NCBI RefSeq assembly: GCF_030272615.1
Contig: NC_081414.1
Span: 53,279,636 to 53,339,635, forward strand
Origin: Cryptomeria japonica
Lineage: Eukaryota > Streptophyta > Pinopsida > Cupressales > Cupressaceae
Reading direction: 5' to 3'
Length of the DNA stretch: 60,000 nt
In this document: positions 23,888 to 35,547 of the stretch, in pieces
Numbering within the stretch: position 1 is the first letter of the stretch
Layout: the number at the start of each line of letters is the position of its first letter
Translations under genes and position numbers: made by a program
Notes under the pieces: model-generated
What the model was told of the DNA's origin: nothing
Databases searched by the model: none
What the model saw: only the letters and a program-made list of their open reading frames with translations

Positions 23888-26041
23888 TGGTGCAGGAGCA
23901 CCTAGTTGAGTAAAACTCTCCTTTTTGAGTATTTAATGCTTTCATGTTTGTAATGTCTTGTTTAAGGTTTATAATGTTGTTTTAGGTTGTTATGTGTCTT
24001 TTATGGTGGTTTTGATCTCACTTTGGGCTCAAGAGGTCAAGTTTTGCCTTTCAGGGTTTTAGTTGACAATTTTGGCAAAAATGTGTAAAATTGCCTAAAA
24101 GGTCTCCAAATGCTTTCCAAAGCATTAAAACATGTTTAATAAGTGGTTTTAAGCATTTCTTAGGTGTTTAGAAAATTTGATGAGGTTAGGTTGTCAAAAA
24201 TGTCTTTTGGAGCAAGAAATATTGTCATTTGGGCTTGCAAAAGTTGTCAAAGTTGTCATTTTTGGGTTTTTCTAGAAAAATGCAGTTGTGGAAGCCTCAT
24301 GTCCATACATCACTTGGTAAATAATTGGAAATACTATAAAAATTCCTCCCTTTTCCTTAAGAAAGCTTGGTGATTGTATGAACAAGAGAATCCTAATAGA
24401 AATCATGAAATTTTGACTTTTCTCATTGTTTTTTCTTTCCTTGGAGTAATAGTTTGCACTGTAGCACTCTTTGTCTATACTATACTTTTGGGAAATGTAC
24501 ATATTGATTTCCTAATTCTATTCAATTGATTATTGCACTGGTTTTCTTTTTGCAAGTTGGAGAAATAAAAAAACCTTTCACTTTGTGTGCTCACTGCCCT
24601 GTCAAGGGTTTGAGGTTTCAAAATGCCACCACTTGACTAATCCAGGTCTAGGATCCCACAAAATGGATTGGGTCAAGTTTATTTATGCATGTAAATTGTG
24701 TATATTTTTCTTTCTGAGTCAGAGCTATGGTTGGAGGACAAATTTGAGTGAATATTAGACAAGTTTTGGAACTTGACTAATATCCTCCTTCAAACCTCAA
24801 ATTATTGTAATCAAATGCATCAGAGTGTTAAAGATGCCAAGAAAGGAGTCTGAGAAGTGTTACAAGTTAGCTTGATTCAGCTTCAATAGTTTACAAGTTT
24901 GTAATGTGCAAGTTTTGTCAATTTTTGTAACTGGTAGAAAGTTCATTGTTTTGTGATTTGCATTGTCAAATATCTCAAGGAATACTTCAAGAGAATTAAC
25001 CAAGCCTTGTGACTGTGAAGGCTATGTAATAGGAAGATTTAGTAGTGTTTTTTAGACCTCATTGAGGTATATTTCCAGTTCAAACTCCTTGTTATGCAGG
25101 TCCAAAGATGTAGCAGCAGTTGACTGGTAAAAGGGCAGTGTTTTAACAGTGACAGTGGCATTTCACATCTTTTCTTAGATGTTTGCCAAGTGTTCGGCAT
25201 AATGTTTTTATGGTAGAGGTAGGGGACACATGTTGAAGATATGACAAATTTCCTATGAAGATCTAGGCACTTGTAGTGGTGAACAAGGATGCAAACACAG
25301 TGGTTACACTCCAAAACCCTCCAAAACCCTACTTTTAAGCCCAAATTTTTGGACAGTCACTAAACCTGGTTGATGGAGCCTAAGACCTAAAAAATCCTTG
25401 AGCCTAGACCTCTAAATTAGCATCCAAGACAATTTTGTGGGAGGATTTGGCCATCGTTGGGCAGGGTGAGCAAAACTAGGCCAATTAGGCCTCCACGAGA
25501 TAGTAGCCCTTTTGACTGTTTTTGTCAAAAAACATGAACCCGATTGCAAGGAGGAATTTGGGACTTATGAAACTTTGTGAGATCACTCTATAACAGTGAT
25601 ACAAGTGACATTTGAGATATTGGTCAATGTGTGACCTCATTTGGGGGTTTTGATCTTTGGTTGGTGAGTTGAGTAAGTTAAGGGCCATAAGCCTTAAACT
25701 GAGTTGGTTGTCAAATTCTGAGTAAAACCTTGTTGCCTCTACATGACCATGTTGGAATTGCCTAACACACACTAAAAACAATAAATCGAATGTCAAGAGA
25801 ACCAGGGATTGAGAAATGTGTAGATGGGTGAAGTGAGGAATTGGAGTAAGTTTGAGCAAGGGTGTGAGCTTTCACCAAAAAGGGAGGTTGATGGTGAAGT
25901 CTTGTAGGGAGGTCTGACTATTGTAACTAAACTTGATATTTGCAAACATAAGGAGCAGACATAAACAATACTTTTGTTTCCTATTGTAACTTCTTGACCA
26001 AAATTGGCCTTTTGAGCACTTACCTAGCAATTTCCCTATCA
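23888..26041 (+). repeat. Gypsy B 5' LTR
   Basis: 2154 bp, unusually long for a chromovirus LTR. A candidate TATA box TATAAAAA lies at 24335-24342. Positions 25533-25955 match the 3' LTR without a difference that I can see, although the first 1.5 kb differ by several percent. Confidence 0.93.
24335..24342 (+). promoter_or_regulatory. Candidate TATA box in gypsy B LTR
   Basis: TATAAAAA, kept at the same place in the 3' LTR (31138-31145) although the surrounding bases differ. This is the best TATA match in the LTR. Its function is inferred. Confidence 0.45.
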
Positions 26042-26044
26042 TAG

Positions 26045-26057
26045 TGGTATCAGAGCC
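26045..26057 (+). promoter_or_regulatory. Gypsy B primer-binding site
   Basis: TGGTATCAGAGCC, three bases after the LTR, complementary to the 3' end of initiator methionine tRNA. Confidence 0.9.
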
Positions 26058-26094
26058 AACAAAAGATTCAGGAGAAAAGGATCATTAGGAAAAC

Positions 26095-27561
26095 ATGGTG
26101 ACTAATGCTGAGTTAGCCAAGAAGGTCAAAGACCAAGAAGAGGAAAATAGGGCACTCAGAGAAAGACTGGATCAACTAGCTGAAGCAGAAGTCATAACTA
26201 AAGAGGTCCATGATAAGGTTGGAGATCAGGGTAAAATGGTGGCCATAGAAGATGAGGTTCCCATACCTGACCCTGTTATTGAGAAAGAACCATTCTTGAA
26301 ATATTTGAGAGCTATGAGTGGTAAAACCTTAGAGGGAGTGGCTCTTTTTAGTGGAATGATGGATCCAGATGCTCTTATAGAGTGGATTGAAGGTCTAGAA
26401 AACCATTTTGAATGTGATGGAATAACTGAAGTACAAAAGGTTAAGGTATAAAAATCAAGGTTGAGAGGGACAACCTTAACTTGGTGGAAGTTCATCCAAG
26501 AGGAAAGGGTGAAAGAAGGTAAGAAACCAATAGCCACCTGGAGAGCAATGGTAGCCAAAATAAAAGAAACCTACCTTCCTGAAGACTATGAAGTCCAACT
26601 TCATGGGAAAAGACAAAATTTGAGACAAAAAGACCTAGATGTCAGTAGCTACATCGAGGAGTTTCAAAAACTATGCATGAGATCTAGAGTAGTAGAGGAT
26701 GAGAGCATAAAAGTGGCAAGGTACTTGAATGGGTTGAGGTAGAACATCTAGGAAGAGATGAGCTTGTTATGCCCACAAACAGTACACAAGTGTTATCAAC
26801 TAGCACTTAAGGTGGAAGAGAAAAGTAGGAGAAAGCAAGAACAAAATAACAGAGGAAGAGGTAGGGGAAGAGATGGTAGAGGCCATAGAGGTAGTTTTGG
26901 GGGAAGGAGCATAGATCAACGATCCCAGGGAGAGTCTAAACTTATAGAGCAAAGTGGGGATCTTCAAAGCAAACCCAACTATATGGGTAGGGGATCAAGC
27001 AACCTGAGTAGGGGTAGATCTAATGGACCAGGGAGAGGGTCCTACTTCTCAAACATGAAGTGCTATAACTATCAAAAGTTGGGCCACCCTGCCTATAGAT
27101 GCCCAGAGAAGCCTAGTTCATCCTATGGTGGTGAGAAGAGGGTAAACTATGTTCAGGAAGATGGAGGTAATACCAGAACTTTAGCGTTAAACCTAGCTTC
27201 AGAAGATGGTGAGAGTTTAATTATCAAGAGAGTATTAATGAAGAAGCCACATAGTAAAGAGGTCTCACAAAGAAGAGAATTGTTCAGGATTAAGTGTAAA
27301 ATCATGGGAAAGGTGTGTAAGGTTATCATAGATTTAGGATCCATAGATAACATCATATCAGAGGAAGCAGTAAGTAAATTGAAACTACCTAGGATACAAC
27401 ACAAGGAGCCATACAAGGTCACATGGTTAAATAAGGGACAACATGTGTTAGTAAATGAGCAAGCCTGGGTAGATTTCCACATAGGTGGATATACAGATAG
27501 GATCCTATGCGACATCCTTCCTATGGATGCTTGTCACCTACTGTTGGGTAGACCATGGTAG
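26095..27561 (+). pseudogene. Gypsy B Gag and protease (stops only)
   Basis: The ATG at 26095 opens a single frame broken only by stops at 26449 (TAA), 26740 and 26749 (TAG) and 27559 (TAG). A coiled-coil-like start (AELAKKVKDQEEENRALRER) is followed by the Gag core (LEGVALFSGMMDPDALIEWIEGL, LTWWKFIQEERVKEGKK), a Gly/Arg-rich basic region and the zinc knuckle CYNYQKLGHPAYRC, in which the second Cys is Tyr. The protease has VIIDLGSIDNIIS with the catalytic Asp present and ends at LLLGRPW. The last stop follows that Trp, where gypsy A also has TAG. Confidence 0.88.
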
Positions 27562-29160
27562 TTTGACAAGAAAGCACAACATGATGGGGAAAGAAACTCC
27601 TACTCATTTCAGAAAGATGGAGTAACCTATTAGATTCAATCCCTCAATGAAGAAGGAGAGAGAAGAAACAAAGTGTCTAACATATTGTTAGTGAATGAGA
27701 AAGAATTCATAAAAATACTAGAAGAAGGTGAAGGAGTGGGATTTGCACTCATAGTGAAACCCAAGGAAGAAAAGGTAGAAAAGAAAGTTGAGATACCATA
27801 TGAGGTGCAGAAAATCCTTGATAACTTCAAAGAAATAATCAGTAATGATATACCTGTAGCCTTACCACCTCCTAGAGCCATTAGCCATTAGATTGATTTC
27901 ATACCTGGAGCCTCTTTACCCAATAAGACAACCTATAAGATGACCCCTGAACAAAATGAAGAAGTAGCAAGACAAATACAAGAACTCTTAGACCAAGGGC
28001 TGATTAGGAAGAGCATTAGTCCTTGTGCAGTACCTACAGTGTTGGCACCCAAGAAGGGTGGAACATGGATACTTTGCACAGATTCCAGAGCCATAAACAA
28101 GATCACCATCTGATACAGATTTCCCATACCTAGGATAGAGGATTTGATTGATTGTTTGGGGGATGCACAGTATTTCAGTAAGATTGACTTGAAGAGTGGT
28201 TACCATCACATAAGAATCAAAGAGGGTGATGAATGGAAGATAGCTTTCAAAATGAATGAGGGTCTTTATGAGTGGCTTGTCATGCCATTTGGACTCTCTA
28301 ATGCTCCCAACAAATTTATGAGACTCATGAATGAAGTTTTACATGATTTCAATGGCAAGTTTGTTGTTGTGTATTTAGATGATATTCTTATCTTTAGTAA
28401 AACTAAGGAAGAGCATTTGAAGCTTTTAGCTAATGTTTTGAGAAATTTATCTGATGAACAACTAACCATTAATCTTGAAAAGTGTGATTTCTTGAAGCAA
28501 GAATTGGTCTATCTTGGTTTTGTTGTATTAGGAGGCAATTTGAAAAATGGATCAATCTAAGGTTGCAACAATAACCAGTTGGCCAACTCCAAAAATAGCC
28601 AGTGATGTCAGAAGCTTCCATGGTTTAGCACAATTTTATAGGAAATTCATTAGGGGTTTCAGTGAGATTTGTGCCCCTATGTTAGACACAATTAAAGGGG
28701 ATGTAAAGGTAAAGTTTCAGTGGACAGATGCAGCCAATAAGGGGTTTGAATTATTGAAAACTAAAGTAGCTACTCAACCAATGCTCATTTTACCTAGTTT
28801 TGATTAGCTTTTTACTATTGAATGTGATGCTAGTAATATTGTTGTAGGAGCTATTTTAAGTTAGGACAATAGACCAGTTGCATTCTTTAGTGAGAAGTTG
28901 AATGATGCCAAGAAAAAGTACTCTTCCTATGATTTAGAACTCTATACATTAGTACAGGCACTTAGGAAATGGAGACACTATCTTCTTCCTAAGAGTTTGT
29001 TGTATACACAACTAATCAGGCACTAAGTTTCTTAAACTCATAGTATAAACTGAATCATAGGCATGTTAAATGGGTAGAGTACTTGCAAGCTTACACTTTT
29101 ACTCTTAAGCATAAGAAGGGTCAGTTGAATAAAGTGGTAGATTCTTTGAGTAGGAGGCTG
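27562..29160 (+). pseudogene. Gypsy B reverse transcriptase and RNase H (broken)
   Basis: RT motifs: [70 protein letters not shown], and [13 protein letters not shown] with the YLDD site. RNase H follows with IECDASNIVVGAILS, then FFSEKLNDAKKKYSSYDLELY. Stops at 27631, 27889, 28111 (TGA), 28805, 28862 and 29041. A frameshift near 28545 lies in an A run, and another lies near 29000. Confidence 0.9.
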
Positions 29161-30668
29161 TTAATTGTTCACGAGATTCAAGTACAGAGCATTGGTATTG
29201 ATAGTTTTAAAGATATGTATCCTACTGATGATGATTTTGCTGAAGATTATAAAGTTTGTCAAGGTTTTGAGAATCATTTCCATGGTGCATATGCTGATTT
29301 CACTTTGCAGGATGGTTTTTTATTTAGGGGTGGACAATTATGTGTTCCAAAAGGCTCTATGAGAGAGAACCTCATTCAGGAGAAGTACAATGGGTGCTTA
29401 AGTGGGCATTTTGGTCTCAACAAGACCTTAGAGTTGGTTCAAAGGTTCTATTATTGGCCTAAGATGCAGAGAGACATCAGGATGTATGTGGAGCAGTGTT
29501 TGATATGTCAGAAAGCAAAAGGAAATTCCTCCAATGCCGGTTTATATCAGCCTCTTCCCATTCCACATAGGCCTTGGGATTGCATTAGCATGGATTTTGT
29601 GGTAGGATTACCTAGAACTCAAGCAGGATTTGATAGCATCTTTGTAGTAGTGGACATATTTAGCAAAATGGCTCATTTTATTCCTTGTTAGACAACACAT
29701 GATGCAAGTCATATTGCTTACTTATTTTTCAAAGAAGTTGTTAGAATACATGGTTTGCCTACTAGCATTGTTTCAGATAGGGATGTTAAGTTTCTTGGTC
29801 ATTTCTAGAAAACATTATGGAAGAGACTGGGTACTAATCTCTCTTTTGGTTTAGCTTATCATCCACAAACTAATGGCCAATTGAAGTTGTGAACAGGTCT
29901 CTTGGAAACATGCTTAGGTGTTTGACAAAGGAATATGGGCAGAGTTGGGATCAGCTCATTCATCAAGCATAATATGCCTACAATGGTAGTGTCTACTGGT
30001 CTACAGGTAAAAGACCTTTTGAAGTTGTTTATGGTATGCATCCAAGGGGTATAATGGAGTTGAGGGATATCACTAACTTGTAGCCTAAGAGTGGAACAAT
30101 AGATGACATGGCTCAATCCATTAAGGAGGTTCATGAGCAAGTGAGAAAAGCTCTCCAAGATACCTCCCAAAAAGTCAAGGCAAGAGTGGATGCTACAAAG
30201 AGAGATGTTTAGTTTTCCATAGGAGATTATGTGATGGTTCATTTGAACAAGGAAAGGCTAAAAAAGGGATTTCCAAGCAAACTTCAGATGAGGAGAATAG
30301 GCCCTTGCAAAATCTTGGCTACGTATGGGTATAATGCTTACAAAGTTGATTTGCCTATTGATGTTTCTTTCTCTCCCATTTTTAATGTTGCAGATTTGAT
30401 TGCTTTCAAGGGGCAGCCTCCTAAGGGGATTCAAAGAGTTTCAGATTTTGCACAATCCCTTTTTGATCTATCTCTCCCTTCTCTTTCTATTCCCCAAGTA
30501 GAACAGGTTCTAGACTCTAAGATTCTCAAGAAGACAAGGAATCACACCTATATGGAGCACCTAGTCAAATGGAAGGATAAGCCTATCTCAGAGGCCACAT
30601 GGATACTTGAAACTAACTTTCAAAAGTTTGGCATCCCTTCTTCTTTTCTGCCTCAACGAGTCACATGA
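29161..30668 (+). pseudogene. Gypsy B integrase and chromodomain (broken)
   Basis: Zinc-binding part: HFGLNKTLELVQRFYYWPK and CLICQKAKG. The core keeps the first Asp in CISMDFVVGLPRT and the second in SDRDVKF. The Glu region is hit by a one-base deletion near 29880. Stops lie at 29689, 29806 (TAG replacing Trp in HFW), about 29970, 30081 and 30211. The chromodomain at the end (VLDSKILKKTRNHTYMEHL, VKWKDKPISEATWI) is complete and the terminal stop at 30666 looks natural. Confidence 0.9.
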
Positions 30669-30676
30669 CTTCTTTG

Positions 30677-30690
30677 TTTTTGGGGGAGTA
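30677..30690 (+). promoter_or_regulatory. Gypsy B polypurine tract
   Basis: TTTTTGGGGGAGTA directly before the 3' LTR is the presumed plus-strand primer. Confidence 0.8.
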
Positions 30691-32835
30691 TGGTGCAGGA
30701 GCACCTAGTTGAGTAAAACTCTCCTTTTTGAGTATTTAATGCTTTCATGTTTGCAATGTCTTGTTTAAGGTTTATAATGTTGTTTTATGTTTTTATGTGT
30801 CTTTTCTAGTGGTTTTGATCTCACTTTGGGCTCAAGAGGTCAAGTTTTGCCTTTCAGGCTTTCAGTTGACAATTTTGGCAAAAATGTGTAAAATTGCCTA
30901 AAAGGTCTCCAAATGCTTTCCAAAGCATTGAAACATGTTTAATAAGTGGTTTTAAGCATGTATTAGGTGTTTAGACAATTTGATGAGGTTAGGTTGTCAA
31001 AAATGTCTTTTGGAGCAAGAAATATTGTCATTTGGGCTTGCAAAAGTTGTCAAAGTTGTCATTTTTGGGATTTTCTAGAAAAATGCAGTTGTGGAAGCCT
31101 CATGTCCATACAGTGCTTGGTAACTAATTGGAAATAATATAAAAAGGCCTCCCTTTTCCTTAAGAAAGGTTGGTGATTGTATGAACAAGAGAATCCTAAT
31201 AGAAATCATGAAATTTTGGCTTTTCTCACTGTTTTTTCCTTCCTTGGAGTAATAGTCTGCACTGTAGCACTCTTTCTCTATACTATATGTTTTGGGAAAT
31301 GTACATATTGGTTTCCTAATGCTATTCAATTTATTATTGCATTGGTTTTCTTTTTTCAAGTTGGAGAAATAAAAAAACCTTTCATTCTGTGTGCTCACTG
31401 CCTTGTCAAGGGTTTGAGGTTTCAAAATGCCACCACTTGACTAATCCAGGTCTGGGATCCCACAAAATGGATTGGGTCAAGTTGGTTTATGCATGTAAAT
31501 TGTGTATATTTTTCTTTTTGAGTCAAAGCTATGGTTGGAGGACAAATTTGAGTGAAGATTAGACAAGTTTTGGAACTTGACTAATATCCTTCTTGAAAAC
31601 TCAAATTCTTGTAATCAAATGTATCAGAGTGTTAAAGATTCCAAGCAAGGAGTCTGAGAAGTGTTACATTTTATCTTGATTCAACTTCAATAGTTGACAA
31701 GTTTGTAATGTGCAAGTTTTGTCAATTTTTGTAACTGGCAGAAAGTTCACTATGTTGTGATTTGCATTGTCAAATATCTCAAGGAATGCTTCAAGAGCAT
31801 TAACCAAGCCTTGTAACTGTGAAGGCTATGTAATAGGAAGATTCATTAGTGTTTTGTAGACCTCATTAAGGTATATTTTCAGTTCAAACTCCTTGTAATG
31901 CAGGTCCAAAGATGTAGCAGCAGTTGACTGGTAAAAGGGCAGTGTTTTAACAGTGGCAGTGGCATTTCACCTCTTATCTCAGATGTTTGCCAAGTGTTTG
32001 GCATAATGTTTGTATGGAAGAGGCAGGGGACATATGTTGAAGACATGACAAATTTCCTATGAAGATCTAGGCACTTGTAGTGGTGAACAAGGATGCAAAC
32101 ACAGTGGTTACACTCCAAAACCCTACTTTTAAGCCCAAATTTGTGGACAGTCACTAAACCTAGTTGATGGAGCCTAAGACCTAAAACATACTTGATCCTA
32201 GACCTCTAAATTAGCATCCAAGACAAGTTTGTGGGAGGATTTGGTCATCGTTGGGCAGGGTGAGCAAAACTAGGCCAATTAGGCCTCCATGGGCTAGTAG
32301 CCCTTTTGACTGTTTTTGTCAAAAAGCATGAACCCGATTGCAAGGAGGAATTTGGGACTTATGAAACTTTGTGAGATCACTCTATAACAGTGATACAAGT
32401 GACATTTGAGATATTGGTCAATGTGTGACCTCATTTGGGGGTTTTGATCTTTGGTTGGTGAGTTGAGTAAGTTAAGGGCCATAAGCCTTAAACTGAGTTG
32501 GTTGTCAAATTCTGAGTAAAACCTTGTTGCCTCTACATGACCATGTTGGAATTGCCTAACACACACTAAAAACAATAAATCGAATGTCAAGAGAACCAGG
32601 GATTGAGAAATGTGTAGATGGGTGAAGTGAGGAATTGGAGTAAGTTTGAGCAAGGGTGTGAGCTTTCACCAAAAAGGGAGGTTGATGGTGAAGTCTTGTA
32701 GGGAGGTCTGACTATTGTAACTAAACTTGATATTTGCAAACATAAGGAGTAGACATAAATAATACTTTTGTTTCCTATTGTAACTTCTTGACCAAAATTG
32801 GCCTTTTGAGCACTTACCTAGCAATCTCCCTATCA
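30691..32835 (+). repeat. Gypsy B 3' LTR
   Basis: 2145 bp, begins TGGTGCAGGAGCACC, ends CTCCCTATCA, then the TAAAT flank. Candidate TATA box at 31138-31145. Confidence 0.93.
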
Positions 32836-32840
32836 TAAAT

Positions 32841-33761
32841 CTTGGCAGAATGCATAAGTGGTGTTGGTGCGGCTTCTAGATGGATTTCAGGATGCTGAAG
32901 ATGTTCTTTGATTGTGCCTGAACTGATTGAAGATATTGCTTTGGCGTGGTGGACCCAGATTAGGTCCTGTACCTATCTAGGTTATGGACCGATATCATGT
33001 TAACGTGTTCTCTACATGTTACCAGGATGATTTATGGATTGGTTATTATTGTTTTGGTCTTATACCAACATGGCATATCATTGTGATATGGATCTATGTA
33101 ATGATCTTATTGTAATATCTTTTAGGTGGCTGACCTAATCGGTTTAGGTCTTAGGGTTGATATAAATTAATGTAAGATCTCATTGTAGATCAGGCATTGC
33201 AGTCGTGAAATGTAATATCATATGCGAAGGAGATTTGGTTGATCATAGGTGATCGAATTGGGATTAAGGAAGGGTCAAAGGCCTCTAGTATTGAGCTTAA
33301 CCAAGATTGTAATCAGGCATGGTAGATGCTATCTCTGATAGTTCATTATTCTGGATTGTTGTCCATTTATCTTTAGTTGGTTATAACCTCGCTGTAGTCA
33401 GTGAGATGCTTTTGTAATGAGAAGTATGCTCTAGGAAGTGTGCCTACCTACATGTGCAGGCCCCTCATTGTATCACATACTTTTTGCAGAAGTATCATCT
33501 GATTGTGGGTAGGCTTCCCACTGTGGTTTTTCCCTTTCCGGGTTTTCCACGTACAAATCATGGTGTTATGTGGTATGGTTGCATTGTGTTGATTATCTGT
33601 TTCATTCTTGAGTTTTATTGCTTAAGTTGGTATTTGGTTCTGCTATTCTGGTACTTAATGTTTATGTGATTCGGTTAAAGGTTATACACTAGTTTAATTG
33701 ATATAATCTGTTAACAACTAATTCACCACCCCCTCTTAGTTGTTCATTGGCTATCCTAACA
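32841..33761 (+). repeat. Copia A 3' LTR, second piece
   Basis: Resumes the LTR cut at 23887 and ends CACCACCCCCTCTTAGTTG...CTATCCTAACA, the same type of end as the copia D LTR (CTAGGTCCTAACA). The combined LTR is about 1.26 kb. The next base begins the copia C fragment directly, so no outer target duplication can be checked. Confidence 0.8.
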
Positions 33762-34559
33762 GATCGGTGGTGTTGCATTTGGCTTATGGCGACCTATTTT
33801 AGGTTGGGTGCTATTCTGTTTTATTCTCCTAAGTTATGGAGAGGTTTATGTAACATGTTGGTGGATGCTCCCGATGTATTACTAGTTGAATTTATTGTTT
33901 GGTTAATGTTGTTTCAGTCTGAGGCTGACTTGGGTTATTATTGGTTTGTGGGTTATCTTTTAGGTGGCCAAACTAATTGTTTAGGTCCAGGGTTTGTATA
34001 AATATGATGTAAGATCTCTTTGTAGATCATTGATCATTGGTTATGGGATTATCTGTATGCGAATAAAGTTTTAATCATATGTAGAGGTTTTGGTCAATCA
34101 TAGGTGATCGAATTGGATTTGTGTAAGAGGTTTAATACCTCCGGTATTGAGCTTAACCAAAACTGTACTCAGGCATAGGAGATGTTGTACTTGTAGTTCA
34201 ATCTTCTTTTTGGATTGTAGTTTGAAGATTTCTTGCAGTCAATGAGGCTCCTTTTGTGATGAGAAGTGTGCTCTAGGAAGTGTACCTTCCTACTTTTGCA
34301 GTCCCATTATACGTAATATTTATTCATCTAATTAGTGGATAGATATTGTGGATCTCCAATCCCACTATGGTTTCTCCTCATTGAGGTTTTCCACGTATAA
34401 ATCTATGGTGTTATGGTGTTCATCTTTGTGGTTGCAATATTACTTGTTATTTGCTTTTATGCATATTGGTTACCAAGTTGTTGTGCTAATAAGGTTAAAA
34501 TTAATCATATCGGGAGAACACTGATTCACCACCCCTCTCAGTGTTCTTGGATTCCAACA
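33762..34559 (+). repeat. Copia C 5' LTR, truncated at its start
   Basis: A partial LTR ending CACCCCTCTCAGTG...GATTCCAACA, directly followed by a primer site. It shares words with the copia A LTR (TGAGCTTAACCAA, AGTGTGCTCTAGGAAGTGT, TTTTCCACGTA), so it is a related family. The normal TGTTGG start is missing. Confidence 0.8.
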
Positions 34560-34574
34560 ATTGGTATCAGAGCC
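34560..34574 (+). promoter_or_regulatory. Copia C primer-binding site
   Basis: ATTGGTATCAGAGCC immediately follows the LTR end CCAACA; initiator methionine tRNA type. Confidence 0.87.
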
Positions 34575-35128
34575 TGGTACCTCAAAATAAGTCTAATATC
34601 TTGAGGAAGATCCTGAATCCAAAATTTATGGAGATGGGTTTAAGGAAAGAACTTGAAGTAGCACTTGAAGACTATGATGTTGAAAGATTGAAGAAAATGA
34701 AGGTGGAAGATGAGCTGAGATATGTGAAGGAATTCATCTTTACTCTACAATAGAGGTTGTCATCTGCTCAAGCCAAAAGAAAAGAACTTTTTGATCAATT
34801 ACAAAATCAAGATGATGAAGAATATAATGTGCTTAAGGGACTATGCCAGAAGTTGAGTCAGGAAAATGGTGTCATGAAGAATGAAATGCAATCCCTAACC
34901 ATGAGGATGTCCAAGGAGATTGAAGACCAGAATAAGAATGAAGAAAATATTGCCAAATCTCTGAAAGACAGATCTGAAGAATGAATTAGGTTGGCACATG
35001 ATAATGATATATTGAGAACTAAATTGGTGCAATCTTAGAACAATGAGAAAGAGTTGGAAAGAATAATGGCAATCCTAAGAAGTGATCTGGATGCTACAAA
35101 TGAGTACAAAGACAAGTTCAAAGCCAGT
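34575..35128 (+). pseudogene. Copia C Gag N-part, coiled-coil rich (broken)
   Basis: The frame gives a highly charged helical sequence: LRKELEVALEDYDVERLKKMK, then a TAG at 34751, AKRKELFDQLQNQDDEEYNVL, LSQENGVMKNEMQSLTMRM, a further stop at 34982, and DNDILRTKLVQ. It reads as a long coiled coil, as in the Gag of some plant copia elements with a long N-terminal helix region (SIRE-like, inferred). The text ends at YKDKFKAS, at the CCAGT target site of gypsy C, and resumes at 51456. Confidence 0.7.
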
Positions 35129-35154
35129 TGTAGACACCTAAAATTGTCATGTCT

Positions 35155-35385
35155 AATTAAATAAATATTTTATTTATTTAATTACTTTAGCTTAATTCTT
35201 CTATTAATTAAATAAATCTTTATTTATTTAATTAATTCATTTATCCTCTTCTAGCCTTATTTCTCATTTAAATAAATACATTTATTTATTTAAATTATCC
35301 CTTTCCTAAATTAAATAAATATTTTATTTATTTAATTACCCTACTTCTTCTATTAATTAAATAAATCTTTATTTATTTAATTAAT
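35155..35385. repeat. Five consecutive AT-rich inverted repeats in U3
   Basis: Five near-perfect hairpins of about 30 bases with arms of 12-14 bp: TAATTAAATAAA type (copies 1 and 4), ATTAATTAAATAAA type (copies 2 and 5), and ATTTAAATAAAT type (copy 3). They are separated by CT-rich spacers. The same array is in the 3' LTR (about 50660-50890). Confidence 0.9.
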
Positions 35386-35547
35386 TCATTAACCTTTTCT
35401 ACACATGACACATGTCATTCATCTCTTATTTCCTACACTACCTACCCCTTTCATTATTTTGGTATTTCTTATACCTACCCTCTAATCCTAGCCGACCTCT
35501 CTTTTTACACCTCTCAATCTTAACCCTCCATTTTCTTATTGTGTCTT

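Larger units (their letters stand above)
23888..32835 (+). mobile_element. Gypsy B: full-length chromodomain Ty3/gypsy element
   Basis: LTRs at 23888-26041 (2154 bp) and 30691-32835 (2145 bp) begin TGGTGCAGGAGCACC and end CCCTATCA. The flanks GAAAT (23883-23887) and TAAAT (32836-32840) are a target duplication with one mismatch. Primer site TGGTATCAGAGCC at 26045 and polypurine tract TTTTTGGGGGAGTA at 30677-30690 are intact. Gag, protease, RT, RNase H, integrase and a chromodomain are present. It is related to gypsy A but its catalytic residues are better kept. It is dead through stops and about three frameshifts. Confidence 0.94.
3241..33761 (+). mobile_element. Copia A: old 5'-truncated Ty1/copia element, split by four insertions
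   Basis: The element can be followed through pieces that join in biological order: Gag C-terminus, protease and pre-integrase (3247-3917), integrase (11647-12760), RT and RNase H (14281-15501), RNase H end (22987-23202), polypurine tract, and a 3' LTR in two pieces (23546-23887 and 32841-33761). The interruptions are gypsy A, a solo LTR, copia B and gypsy B, three with perfect 5-bp target duplications and one imperfect. No 5' LTR or Gag N-terminus is present. All four insertions are on the same strand as the host. Frameshifts, stops and lost catalytic residues show that it is dead and the oldest layer here. Confidence 0.9.

Noticed and set aside
25485-25859. Minus-strand frame of 124 codons in the gypsy B LTR, repeated in the other LTR
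   Set aside because: It is present twice only because LTRs are duplicated. It has no recognisable domain, and the region is explained as LTR.
33454-34001. Hydrophobic plus-strand frames near 33454 and 33747
   Set aside because: They fall inside LTR sequence of copia A and copia C. The Leu/Phe/Trp-rich text comes from T-rich DNA.
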